In this document: positions 25,952-32,590 of the stretch, one piece after another
Layout of the letters: every line of letters starts with the position of its first letter
Numbering within the stretch: position 1 is the first letter of the stretch
Assembly: GCA_029254375.1 (NCBI GenBank)
Contig: JAQWXR010000014.1
Coordinates: 1 to 33,668 of the forward strand
DNA length: 33,668 nucleotides
DNA from: Schleiferiaceae bacterium
GTDB taxonomy: Bacteria; Bacteroidota; Bacteroidia; Flavobacteriales; Schleiferiaceae
Reading direction: 5' to 3'
Notes under the pieces: generated by a model
The model's input: only the letters and a program-made list of their open reading frames with translations
What the model was told of the DNA's origin: nothing
Databases searched by the model: none
Program-made: the position numbers and the translations under genes

Positions 25952-27613
25952 TCAACGGCGAACTCGATGGCGAACAAAAACACTGAGAAGTAAGAGTGGA
26001 AAAAGTAGAGCTCCACCACGGCCAATTAAGTCTCCGTAGAGGGTAAAAAAGGTCTTCGTATCATTGAGGGTAACATACCCCGATCCCAGGCCTTTTTGGT
26101 CCCATGTTTTCAAGCCATAGGAGTATCCATCGGGGCAAATAAAGCCTGAAATCCCAGTATTCGCCGCACGAACCACGGAGCGTCGGTTTTCAATGGCTCG
26201 CAAGCGTGCATAGTGGAAGTGGCTCACATGGCCCAGGCTATTGCCCCACCAGCCATCATTAGTCATGATGGCGAAGAGGTTGGCCCCATGTTGGGCATAC
26301 TCACGAACGTAGGCCCCGTAGTCTTGCTCCCAACAGATGATCGGCGCAACTTTGATCGACGTGTCGGCCAGCGCAAAAACTTCGCGCTCTTCTTGTGTTC
26401 CCAAGGTGCCTGTAGTTCCACCGAAAGCGATGGTCGCATCCCCAAGAAATGATCGCAGAAGGCTTCCAAAAGGCATGTATTCTGCTCCAACCACCAACTT
26501 GGATTTGTGATAAAATTCCATGGCTTGGCCATTGGTCAATTCGATGGCCGAATTGTAGCTGTCATAAAAGCGCGTTTGCGCGGCATCGTAGGCTCGTGCA
26601 CTGGGAGTTTTTGTTTCCTTGACAAACAGCTCATAGGTCGAAGCGCCAAGTAAAATAGAGGTGTTCGGGTAGGCCGTCAAAACAGCATCCAATGCATGAA
26701 TGGGCTTAAATGCATTTCCATAGCGCTCCTGAATACCTTCATGAAGGAAGGTTTCTGGGAAAACGACCAAATCAGAAGGATAGCGCTGAACCCGGTGCTT
26801 ATCAGTCTGCTCAATGGCCCCAAAGTCCTTTAACAAACTGTCCGCCCAAACTTGCGCTTGCCACTGATCCGGAGTAGTAAATTTTTCCGCATAGGGATCC
26901 ACATTAGGCTGAACATAGGTCGCCCAAATTTGGCGCGAATTTTCGTCGTTATAATTCCCCCAAATGGCCAAGCTTATTAGCAAGGGTAGGCCCCACACAT
27001 AGGGCAACGGAGAGCGAAGCATAGATTTCCAAGAGGACCATACGATTCGACCTTCTGCATCCTTGATCTTGTAGCAGGTCTCGACAAAAACGATGTTGGA
27101 AACCAACAACCACAGCGTACCACCGCGGTGCCCTGTGTATTCATACCATTGGACAACTGAAGGGCTAGCTGCAAACGCATGCCCAAGATCCAACCAAGGA
27201 AAACTAAATGCCCAATTTTCGTGGAAGACTTCCAAGGCGAGCCAGCCACTAGCAAGCGCCCAATATCCTAAACGCTGCGAGTGAACCCGGGTCACCCAGG
27301 CATAAAAAACCCACACTGTGGCCATGAGACCCCCGTTAATAAGCACCGTAGCAACGACACCCGACCAATGTGCATTCCACACCCAAAAAGTAGTTCCCAG
27401 GTTGAATAAGCCCATACTCAGCCATGCAATCCCAAACGTCCGCCATCCCTTTTTTCCTAGGGCATCATGGCGAATGTTGCGCTCAACAATGAACATCGGC
27501 GCGAGGGCAAAAAGCCACGTAAAAGTGAAAGGCTGAGTTTCTACCCCCCATACACCAGGCCAAAAAAGGCAGAGCAGGACGGCCGTCGAAATGGCAAGTA
27601 AAAAGTTCTTCAT
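25952..27613 (-). CDS. lnt: Apolipoprotein N-acyltransferase
   Basis: This 553-residue inner-membrane enzyme adds the third acyl chain to the N-terminal Cys of lipoproteins. Several hydrophobic helices fill residues 1-225, followed by a periplasmic nitrilase-like domain with the expected catalytic triad: E287 in VVFPETFLHEG, K370 in YHKSKLVVGAEYMPFG and C427 in PIICWEQDYG. NDGWWGNSLG is also typical. The window contains at least two probable lipoprotein substrates (3209 and 7674). The ATG at 27613 puts the first helix at the N-terminus; earlier in-frame sequence overlaps divergent pssA and is not membrane-like. A near -7 box (TACTTTTA) lies 9 nt upstream. Confidence 0.95.
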   Translation of the reverse strand: MKNFLLAISTAVLLCLFWPGVWGVETQPFTFTWLFALAPMFIVERNIRHDALGKKGWRTFGIAWLSMGLFNLGTTFWVWNAHWSGVVATVLINGGLMATVWVFYAWVTRVHSQRLGYWALASGWLALEVFHENWAFSFPWLDLGHAFAASPSVVQWYEYTGHRGGTLWLLVSNIVFVETCYKIKDAEGRIVWSSWKSMLRSPLPYVWGLPLLISLAIWGNYNDENSRQIWATYVQPNVDPYAEKFTTPDQWQAQVWADSLLKDFGAIEQTDKHRVQRYPSDLVVFPETFLHEGIQERYGNAFKPIHALDAVLTAYPNTSILLGASTYELFVKETKTPSARAYDAAQTRFYDSYNSAIELTNGQAMEFYHKSKLVVGAEYMPFGSLLRSFLGDATIAFGGTTGTLGTQEEREVFALADTSIKVAPIICWEQDYGAYVREYAQHGANLFAIMTNDGWWGNSLGHVSHFHYARLRAIENRRSVVRAANTGISGFICPDGYSYGLKTWDQKGLGSGYVTLNDTKTFFTLYGDLIGRGGALLFPLLLLSVFVRHRVRR

Positions 27614-27634
27614 GGGCGAGTATAAAAGTACGGC

Positions 27635-27642
27635 TACCTTTG
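27635..27642 (+). promoter_or_regulatory. -7 promoter box (TACCTTTG) for the pssA operon
   Basis: This is an exact TAnnTTTG match ending 5 nt before the pssA ATG, within the 34-nt gap to divergent lnt. It predicts a nearly leaderless pssA-purS-acpH message. No -33 element is evident. Confidence 0.5.
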
Positions 27643-27647
27643 ACTTT

Positions 27648-28340
27648 ATGCGATGGATTCCTAATGCCTTTACCCTGGGCAATGCTCTAATGGGCTGCTT
27701 GGCTTTAATTTTTTTAAGCCCTGTGGATTTAGAGCCCATGACCTACTGCATTGGATTGGCTTTATTGTTTGATTTACTCGATGGATGGGCAGCGCGAAAA
27801 CTAGGCGTCGACGGCCCCATGGGAGTTCAGCTCGATAGCTTGGCCGACGCCATTACTTTTGGGCTTGTTCCAGGTATTTTATGGTTCGAAGCAGGTCGTT
27901 CCTTCCTTCCTTGGTGGTTCGCGCTAGTGGGATTAGCCCCCACCTTGGCTTCTATCTACCGTTTGGCTCGCTTCAACCTCGGCATGGCAGGTAGCAAAGG
28001 GTTTATTGGAATGCCCACCCCTGCCAATGCACTCTTCCTCTTTGGCGTAGTTTGGGGAATGTTTTTAGATGTTTGGCCCAAGCCTGAGGGCACAGTCGGC
28101 TTTGTCTTTTTTGGGCTCATCACCCTATGGAGCACCTTTACCTTGAATTGTTCCTGGCCCGTCATGAGCTTTAAGGACATGCCCAAAGGCGGCCCAGCCC
28201 TTGTTAGCCGAATTATTATGGCGGCCCTGTCCGTCAGTTTGTTGATAATTTTTAAGATGGCGGCTTTTGCATTCATCATACCTTTGCTCTTTGTATTTTC
28301 CGCACTTGAAGAACGACTGTTCAATCCCACTGCCTCATGA
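27648..28340 (+). CDS. pssA: CDP-diacylglycerol-serine O-phosphatidyltransferase
   Basis: This 230-residue membrane protein makes phosphatidylserine, the precursor of phosphatidylethanolamine, from CDP-diacylglycerol and serine. The CDP-alcohol phosphotransferase signature DG(x2)AR(x8)G(x3)D(x3)D is complete (D45, G46, A49, R50, G59, D63, D67), set among about 6-8 hydrophobic helices. The serine-specific assignment rests on the start IPNAFTLGNALMGCLAL and overall length. No psd gene is in the window. The ATG at 27648 fits the promoter box just upstream, and the gene's stop overlaps the purS start (ATGA). Confidence 0.92.
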   Translation: MRWIPNAFTLGNALMGCLALIFLSPVDLEPMTYCIGLALLFDLLDGWAARKLGVDGPMGVQLDSLADAITFGLVPGILWFEAGRSFLPWWFALVGLAPTLASIYRLARFNLGMAGSKGFIGMPTPANALFLFGVVWGMFLDVWPKPEGTVGFVFFGLITLWSTFTLNCSWPVMSFKDMPKGGPALVSRIIMAALSVSLLIIFKMAAFAFIIPLLFVFSALEERLFNPTAS

Positions 28341-28591
28341 AATTCCGCGCCGAAATTGACGTAATGCCCCTGAAAGCCCTTTTGGATCCGCAAGGAAAAA
28401 CGGTAGGCCAAAGCATGGCAAATATTGGCTTGACCGAGATTAGTAATGTGCGCATTGGCAAGCACATCACCCTTGAAATTGAAGCCACGAGCAAAGAGGA
28501 GGCCACAGAAAAAGTGGACATTGCCTGCCAAAAAATGCTCGCCAATCAAATCATGGAGAGCTTCACCTTCGAACTCTTTAATCAAGCGTGA
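28337..28591 (+). CDS. purS: Phosphoribosylformylglycinamidine synthase subunit PurS
   Basis: This 84-residue protein matches the small PurS subunit: LLDPQGKTVGQSMANIG, then VRIGKHITLEIEA, then CQKMLANQIMESF. PurS forms the bridge between PurL and the glutaminase PurQ in the split form of FGAM synthase (fourth step of purine synthesis). Its presence implies the organism uses the split PurSQL enzyme rather than the single large PurL of enterobacteria. The gene overlaps pssA at its start (ATGA) and acpH at its end (GTGA), so it is translated inside a lipid-related operon, away from purQ and purL. Confidence 0.93.
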   Translation: MKFRAEIDVMPLKALLDPQGKTVGQSMANIGLTEISNVRIGKHITLEIEATSKEEATEKVDIACQKMLANQIMESFTFELFNQA

Positions 28592-29178
28592 ACTTTCTCG
28601 CCCACCTGGTCCTTTCTCCCGGGGGAGAAAAAATCATGGCGGGCAATTTCTTCGCCGATCGCGTGAAGGGGAATCTATGGAAGACCATGGATCCCAGTTA
28701 TGCTGCTGGAGTTTTGCTTCACCGCCGCATTGACTCTTTCACAGACGCTCACCCTATAGTGAGAGAAGCAAAGCAACGGTTAGACGCGTCCTACGGCTTG
28801 TTTCGCGGCGTCTTAATTGATGTGTTTTGGGATCATTTTCTTGCTAAGGATTTTGCGCGGCACACCGGGGGAATAGATCCCGCTGATTTTACGCAAAAAG
28901 CACATGATATTTTGTCTTCGCATGCCCTCGAGTTTCATCCCCGAGCTGGACAAATCGTTGAGGCCATGATTCGTGGAAACTGGCTTCTGGGCTACGCCAG
29001 TATTGAAGGAATTGACACGGTCTTAAAGCAGATGGGGAAGCGATTCCCTTACACCAACCCCTTGGCCCGCGGGAGTGAGGCTCTCATTTACGCATACGAG
29101 CCACTTAGCCGTCTCTTCGATGAATATTGGCCCGAAATCACTTCGGAATTTGGAATATATCGAATGCATAGTGCTTGA
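28588..29178 (+). CDS. ACP phosphodiesterase (AcpH family, DUF479)
   Basis: This 196-residue protein starts MNFLAHLVLS and contains GNFFADRVKG, GVLLHRRIDSFTDAHP and DVFWDHFLAKDF, all hallmarks of the AcpH/DUF479 family of HD-like metal hydrolases. The E. coli enzyme removes 4'-phosphopantetheine from acyl carrier protein. The conserved His and Asp residues (HRRID, WDHF) that would bind the metal are present. The start is a GTG that overlaps the purS stop as GTGA, leaving no alternative start before the conserved N-terminus. Its position beside pssA and plsC is consistent with a role in lipid or carrier-protein metabolism, although true substrates in Bacteroidota are unproven. Confidence 0.87.
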   Translation: MNFLAHLVLSPGGEKIMAGNFFADRVKGNLWKTMDPSYAAGVLLHRRIDSFTDAHPIVREAKQRLDASYGLFRGVLIDVFWDHFLAKDFARHTGGIDPADFTQKAHDILSSHALEFHPRAGQIVEAMIRGNWLLGYASIEGIDTVLKQMGKRFPYTNPLARGSEALIYAYEPLSRLFDEYWPEITSEFGIYRMHSA

Positions 29179-29205
29179 TTGCGAGGAAAAAACTACTTTT
29201 CCTCT

Positions 29206-29967
29206 ATGCTACTTCACCTCCGTGCTTTCGTTCGAATCTGCCTATTCACACTGCTGATGACCGCCATTAGCATGGCCGTACCCATCGCGAGGGTTCTTTT
29301 TGGTGGCCAAGCTGCATTCAGCGTACACCGAAAAGGCATGTTTTTGATACACAGAGTTTTAGGGATACAGTTAACGATCATTGGCGAGCTGCCAAAGGAT
29401 CCCGCACTCATCATGTGCAATCATCCATCGTACTACGATATATTTTTCAATATTGGACATCGTCCTGCGGTGATGATTGTTGCCGACCAGTTTAAAAATT
29501 GGCCACTCATCGGTTGGCTCGGAAGAGGACTCAACACGATTTGGGTTCGTCGACATTCGCCCGAGGCAGGAAAGCTCATTCGCAAAGAAATCGTTCATCG
29601 CATCCGAAAGGGTTTAAGCATATTTGTTTGTCCCGAGGGCAGGACGTCCGGCACCCATGACATCCATCCAGTGAAGCCTGGCATGTTTGTCGAAGCTATG
29701 CGAAATAAGGTGCCGATTGTCTTTTACTCCATACGCTACCACTCTGCGGAGATCCCCTATTTTCATGATTTGAAAGCCGGGTTTTTACCTCACTTGTTCA
29801 GGCATCTGTGGAATGCATTACAACATCCCGTCATCGCAGTAGACTTGCGCATTTCACCGCCACGGATAATTGAAGATGTGGACAAAGGAATGCAGGATTT
29901 TTATCGATTCAACCGTTGGCACTTACGCGCTAGGTTAACGGGCCCTGTTCCAATGATTCCATCCTAG
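29206..29967 (+). CDS. 1-acyl-sn-glycerol-3-phosphate acyltransferase (PlsC-like)
   Basis: This protein of about 253 residues has an N-terminal hydrophobic segment (about 8-33) and the acyltransferase blocks NHPSYYD (residues 72-78, the NHx4D catalytic pair H73/D78) and CPEGRTSGTHD (phosphate-binding block, E144 and R146). A later PIVFYSIRYHS fits the fourth block. It would make phosphatidic acid for phospholipids; a related role acylating another lipid is possible. A TTG at 29179 would extend the frame by nine residues and almost touch the acpH stop, but ATG 29206 is preferred, as a near -7 box (TACTTTTC) ends 4 nt before it. Confidence 0.9.
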   Translation: MLLHLRAFVRICLFTLLMTAISMAVPIARVLFGGQAAFSVHRKGMFLIHRVLGIQLTIIGELPKDPALIMCNHPSYYDIFFNIGHRPAVMIVADQFKNWPLIGWLGRGLNTIWVRRHSPEAGKLIRKEIVHRIRKGLSIFVCPEGRTSGTHDIHPVKPGMFVEAMRNKVPIVFYSIRYHSAEIPYFHDLKAGFLPHLFRHLWNALQHPVIAVDLRISPPRIIEDVDKGMQDFYRFNRWHLRARLTGPVPMIPS

Positions 29968-30047
29968 GGTTTCACGAATAGTCACATGCACATTTCTTGC
30001 GTAATTTCTTGATTCAATTGCCCTCTTTTAGGTAAAAAAAATTCGCT

Positions 30048-30662
30048 TTGTCGATTTACCTTGAGCAGGTGAGACAACTCATTTTAGATCAAATTAATTC
30101 GCATCTAAACCCCTCTAATCCAATGGAGATAGAAGGGGCTATCGCACTTTCAAGTCAGTTTGAACTATTAGGCTCGTATCCCCGAAGACAGGTCTTCTGG
30201 GCTCCAGGGGAGAGTCATCAAAATTTATATTTCAATACCACGGGTACCCTCGCAGAATATCGGGAGATAAATGGGAAAAATATTTGCCATCAAATCATCC
30301 CTCCTATGAGTCTTTTTTGGTCTGTACCATCTTTTATTCTGCAAGAGAACACCGATTCAACTTTGTCCTTTTTGGATGGTAGCCAAGTGTATATTCTTCG
30401 AGGCGATTCCATTCGAAATATCACTCAGCGTTTTCAATTAGATTTTATTCTGGCCAATAGCCTAAGCACTAAGAATATCTTGAAGTATGAAGAACGGATT
30501 AATGATTTGTGTCGATTGGATCCAGGGGAACGATTGAATAAAACCCTAGCTAAAAATCCCAATATACTTTTTCAACTCACCAGGGTCGATTTAGCCGCCT
30601 ATTTGAATATCAGTCGTTCAACACTTTTCAGAACCTTGAATTCTTTGCACCGTGGCAACTAG
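30048..30662 (+). CDS. Crp/Fnr-like transcriptional regulator, first of a tandem pair
   Basis: The 204-residue protein has the Crp/Fnr layout: an N-terminal beta-roll (about residues 30-125) with RQVFWAPGESHQNLYF...GTLAEYREING and a C-terminal winged helix (about 160-200) with LTRVDLAAYLNISRSTLFRTL. The phosphate-binding cassette of cAMP-binding members is missing, so cyclic-nucleotide binding is unlikely. The first start codon after an in-frame stop (30033-30035) is TTG 30048. The second regulator begins 11 bp before this gene ends. The sequence is visibly more A/T-rich than the genes to its left. It probably regulates the downstream secreted-protein operon, but this is inferred from position only. 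Confidence 0.82.
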   Translation: MSIYLEQVRQLILDQINSHLNPSNPMEIEGAIALSSQFELLGSYPRRQVFWAPGESHQNLYFNTTGTLAEYREINGKNICHQIIPPMSLFWSVPSFILQENTDSTLSFLDGSQVYILRGDSIRNITQRFQLDFILANSLSTKNILKYEERINDLCRLDPGERLNKTLAKNPNILFQLTRVDLAAYLNISRSTLFRTLNSLHRGN

Positions 30663-31257
30663 AGAACATTACAAAGATTTGGAGTCCTTGGTTGTTGAAC
30701 GCTGGAAAAGACCAAATGCGTTATTACTCAAGGCTTTTTTCTCGGCATTTAGTTCACCCATAAGTGTATCCAAAGGGGACATCTTGTTAGATTTGAATGA
30801 TGAGTCCTATGGTTTGTACTTTGTTCTCGAAGGGGTGGTTATTGAATTTGGTCAGGACGAGACGGGTGCGTTGATCATCCCTCAAGTCTTTCAGAAAGCT
30901 GGGCTCATACTCAATTCAAACTTGATTAATCCGGGAGCCTCTGCCAAAACCAGATATAAAACAGCATCCCCCGTAACGTATATCCGAGTGGATCAGAGCG
31001 TCATTGAATCATTTAAAAATAGAGATGGCTTTGGGGAGTTGTTTTTCACCTTGCAGCAAATATTTCTCCATCAAGCGCGTGCTCATTTTATTCATCTGCT
31101 ACATTTCAATCCCATTGAACACATAGCCTGGATTCACGCAAATCAGCCACTTATCTATACCACTCTGACAAAAATTCAACTAGCCGCTTTCTTGGGCGTT
31201 AGTCGTGCCACCCTATTTAGAGTATTGGGAGCGTTTAAAGCCTCCAAAGTCCATTAA
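30652..31257 (+). CDS. Crp/Fnr-like transcriptional regulator, second of a tandem pair
   Basis: This 201-residue protein repeats the architecture of its neighbour: a beta-roll (about residues 30-125) with SVSKGDILLDLNDESYGLYF and VLEGVVIEFGQDE, then a helix-turn-helix with LTKIQLAAFLGVSRATLFRVLG that closely matches the first regulator's. It too lacks the cAMP-binding cassette. Translation starts at GTG 30652, inside the last 11 bp of the first gene, so the pair is translationally linked, suggesting a duplication and possibly a heterodimer. A 104-nt gap separates it from the secreted-protein genes. Confidence 0.82.
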   Translation: MATREHYKDLESLVVERWKRPNALLLKAFFSAFSSPISVSKGDILLDLNDESYGLYFVLEGVVIEFGQDETGALIIPQVFQKAGLILNSNLINPGASAKTRYKTASPVTYIRVDQSVIESFKNRDGFGELFFTLQQIFLHQARAHFIHLLHFNPIEHIAWIHANQPLIYTTLTKIQLAAFLGVSRATLFRVLGAFKASKVH

Positions 31258-31361
31258 CATTTAGTGTATTCGTTTAATCCCGGCTGAAGTCATTCATCGG
31301 GGAGAGATTTGTCATGCTTTGGCCAAGCACTCATCTGTCTATTAACAAATACCAAAAAGCA

Positions 31362-31916
31362 ATGAAAACGTCTTATTTGCCCATACTCATAACCCTACCC
31401 ATGGCCTGGAGCATCCAAGCCATGGGTCAAACCACTGCGAATCACGATGTGGATTTCACAATTGACGAAGCCGCTATGATTCGCCTGGTTGACGCTTCGG
31501 CGGGACCTGCCCCGATCATGAATTTCCATGTTCAAGCCCCCGCCGTTCCGGGCCAAGGGTTTCCAAGTGTGGCGAGTCAAAACAGCTATCTCCAATTCAC
31601 CTCAGTGAAAGGGGCTAGCCCCGATAACGTGCGTCAAGTCGATGTTGACCTCATCGGAGGAAGCCTTCCGTCAGGCATTCAACTGACCATTAGTCCAAGC
31701 CTAAACGGTACAGGGATTCTTGGCGTGGGTGCTCCCATCACGCTTTCTTCAACCAATGGATCAGGTACATTGATTTCCGGGATTCAAAGTGCGTTCACAG
31801 GTGATGCCCCCGGGGATGGAGTCATTCTGAATTACGCTTTGAATTTTGCTACCCAAAATTTAGATGCTGCCAGCGGCGGCATAATTACCCTGCGGTACAC
31901 GATTTCTAACAGCTAA
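31362..31916 (+). CDS. Secreted beta-rich protein, possible fibre or fimbrial subunit
   Basis: The 184-residue product starts with a signal peptide (MKTSYLPILITLPMAWSIQA, cleavage near residue 20-22). The mature part of about 160 residues has no Cys and is rich in Gly, Ser, Thr, Ile and Val. It reads as alternating beta strands, with VDVDLIGGSLPSGIQLTISPS and a C-terminal GDGVILNYALNFATQNL followed by ITLRYTISNS. That ending resembles the last strands of pilin or coat-like subunits, but I cannot assign a family. It is followed with a TAATG overlap by the chaperone-like gene, and an attenuator-like hairpin lies just after it. The ATG at 31362 precedes the signal peptide. Confidence 0.75.
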   Translation: MKTSYLPILITLPMAWSIQAMGQTTANHDVDFTIDEAAMIRLVDASAGPAPIMNFHVQAPAVPGQGFPSVASQNSYLQFTSVKGASPDNVRQVDVDLIGGSLPSGIQLTISPSLNGTGILGVGAPITLSSTNGSGTLISGIQSAFTGDAPGDGVILNYALNFATQNLDAASGGIITLRYTISNS

Positions 31917-32590
31917 TGAATCTGTCAACAAGGTCAGGAGGGCGCAGATGCGCCCTCCTTTTTCTCCTATGCACTTCGCTCCACGGGATAGGTCAAGTTA
32001 CCGTGATCAATGGATTGTCCCATTTCAGCCCATGCGATCAAGCACTAGCACAGCACATTACACTCTACAATGCCTCGGATAGTCCCCGGACCGTTTTCAT
32101 CGAAATTGATTCCACAGATCAGCCCAAGGCTCTCTTGTCGATTGCTTCTGAAAAGGTCTTAGCTCCGGGGGAGCGTCTCGATGTGCCTTTTGAATGGATG
32201 TCTAGAGATACGCTGCCCCACTTTGTTCAACTACTGATTTACGAGAATGCGCAAAAGCCTGTAAAGCATCTTTCCGGATGGACCATTCAAACCCAGATTC
32301 ACTATGCCGTTCAGCTATACTACGGTTGTCTTTGTGGCCACCCACGAAGTGAAGTTCAAGCGCGCTGGGGAGAGCATTTAGAATGGTCCACTACTTCGGA
32401 CCACTATTGGATTGCCAAGAGTCAAGCGTATAGTTCGGATGGGCGGGCCCTTGGTCCGGCCCAGGACCTCTTCTTGGCTCCCTTTGGGCAGCCCGTGGAA
32501 CAAACACCTCCGAGCGAAGCAGCCTATGTCATCGCCTTTGACGAAAAGGGGAACCATATCGGGATTCGACGCCATGCTAACCGCGATTAG
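31916..32590 (+). CDS. Secreted protein, possible PapD-like periplasmic chaperone
   Basis: This 224-residue protein has a signal peptide with an Arg pair and hydrophobic core (residues about 10-26). The mature N-terminal half reads as an Ig-like strand pattern: AQHITLYNASDSPRTVFIEI, then LAPGERLDVPFEWMS, PHFVQLLIYENAQKP and TQIHYAVQLYYG, which parallels the N-domain of PapD-type pilus chaperones. The diagnostic Arg/Lys anchor residues cannot be confirmed. Three mature Cys occur (C40, C138, C140). The start ATG overlaps the subunit stop (TAATG), and a perfect terminator-like hairpin lies at codons 7-15. The 3' end overlaps the next gene. Confidence 0.68.
   Translation: MNLSTRSGGRRCALLFLLCTSLHGIGQVTVINGLSHFSPCDQALAQHITLYNASDSPRTVFIEIDSTDQPKALLSIASEKVLAPGERLDVPFEWMSRDTLPHFVQLLIYENAQKPVKHLSGWTIQTQIHYAVQLYYGCLCGHPRSEVQARWGEHLEWSTTSDHYWIAKSQAYSSDGRALGPAQDLFLAPFGQPVEQTPPSEAAYVIAFDEKGNHIGIRRHANRD
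31936..31965 (+). terminator. Intrinsic terminator or attenuator within the start of the chaperone-like gene
   Basis: A perfect 10-bp stem (AGGAGGGCGC 31936-31945 with GCGCCCTCCT 31950-31959), a 4-nt AGAT loop and a following T-run (31960-31963) form a textbook intrinsic terminator, 20 nt inside the chaperone-like reading frame. It would end most transcripts after the subunit gene and let a fraction continue. Confidence 0.78.

Noticed and set aside
27956-28585. A 209-codon minus-strand open frame opposite pssA and purS
   Set aside because: It crosses two well-supported genes on the other strand and shows no recognisable features.
30009-30017. TTGATTCAA palindrome upstream of the first Crp-like gene, possible autoregulatory site
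   Set aside because: It lacks the Fnr/Crp spacing (TTGAT-N4-ATCAA) and a 9-bp A/T-rich palindrome is expected by chance.
31282-31307. CCCG...CGGG repeat upstream of the subunit-like gene
   Set aside because: Only about 4 bp pair over a long loop; no second copy nearby to support an operator.
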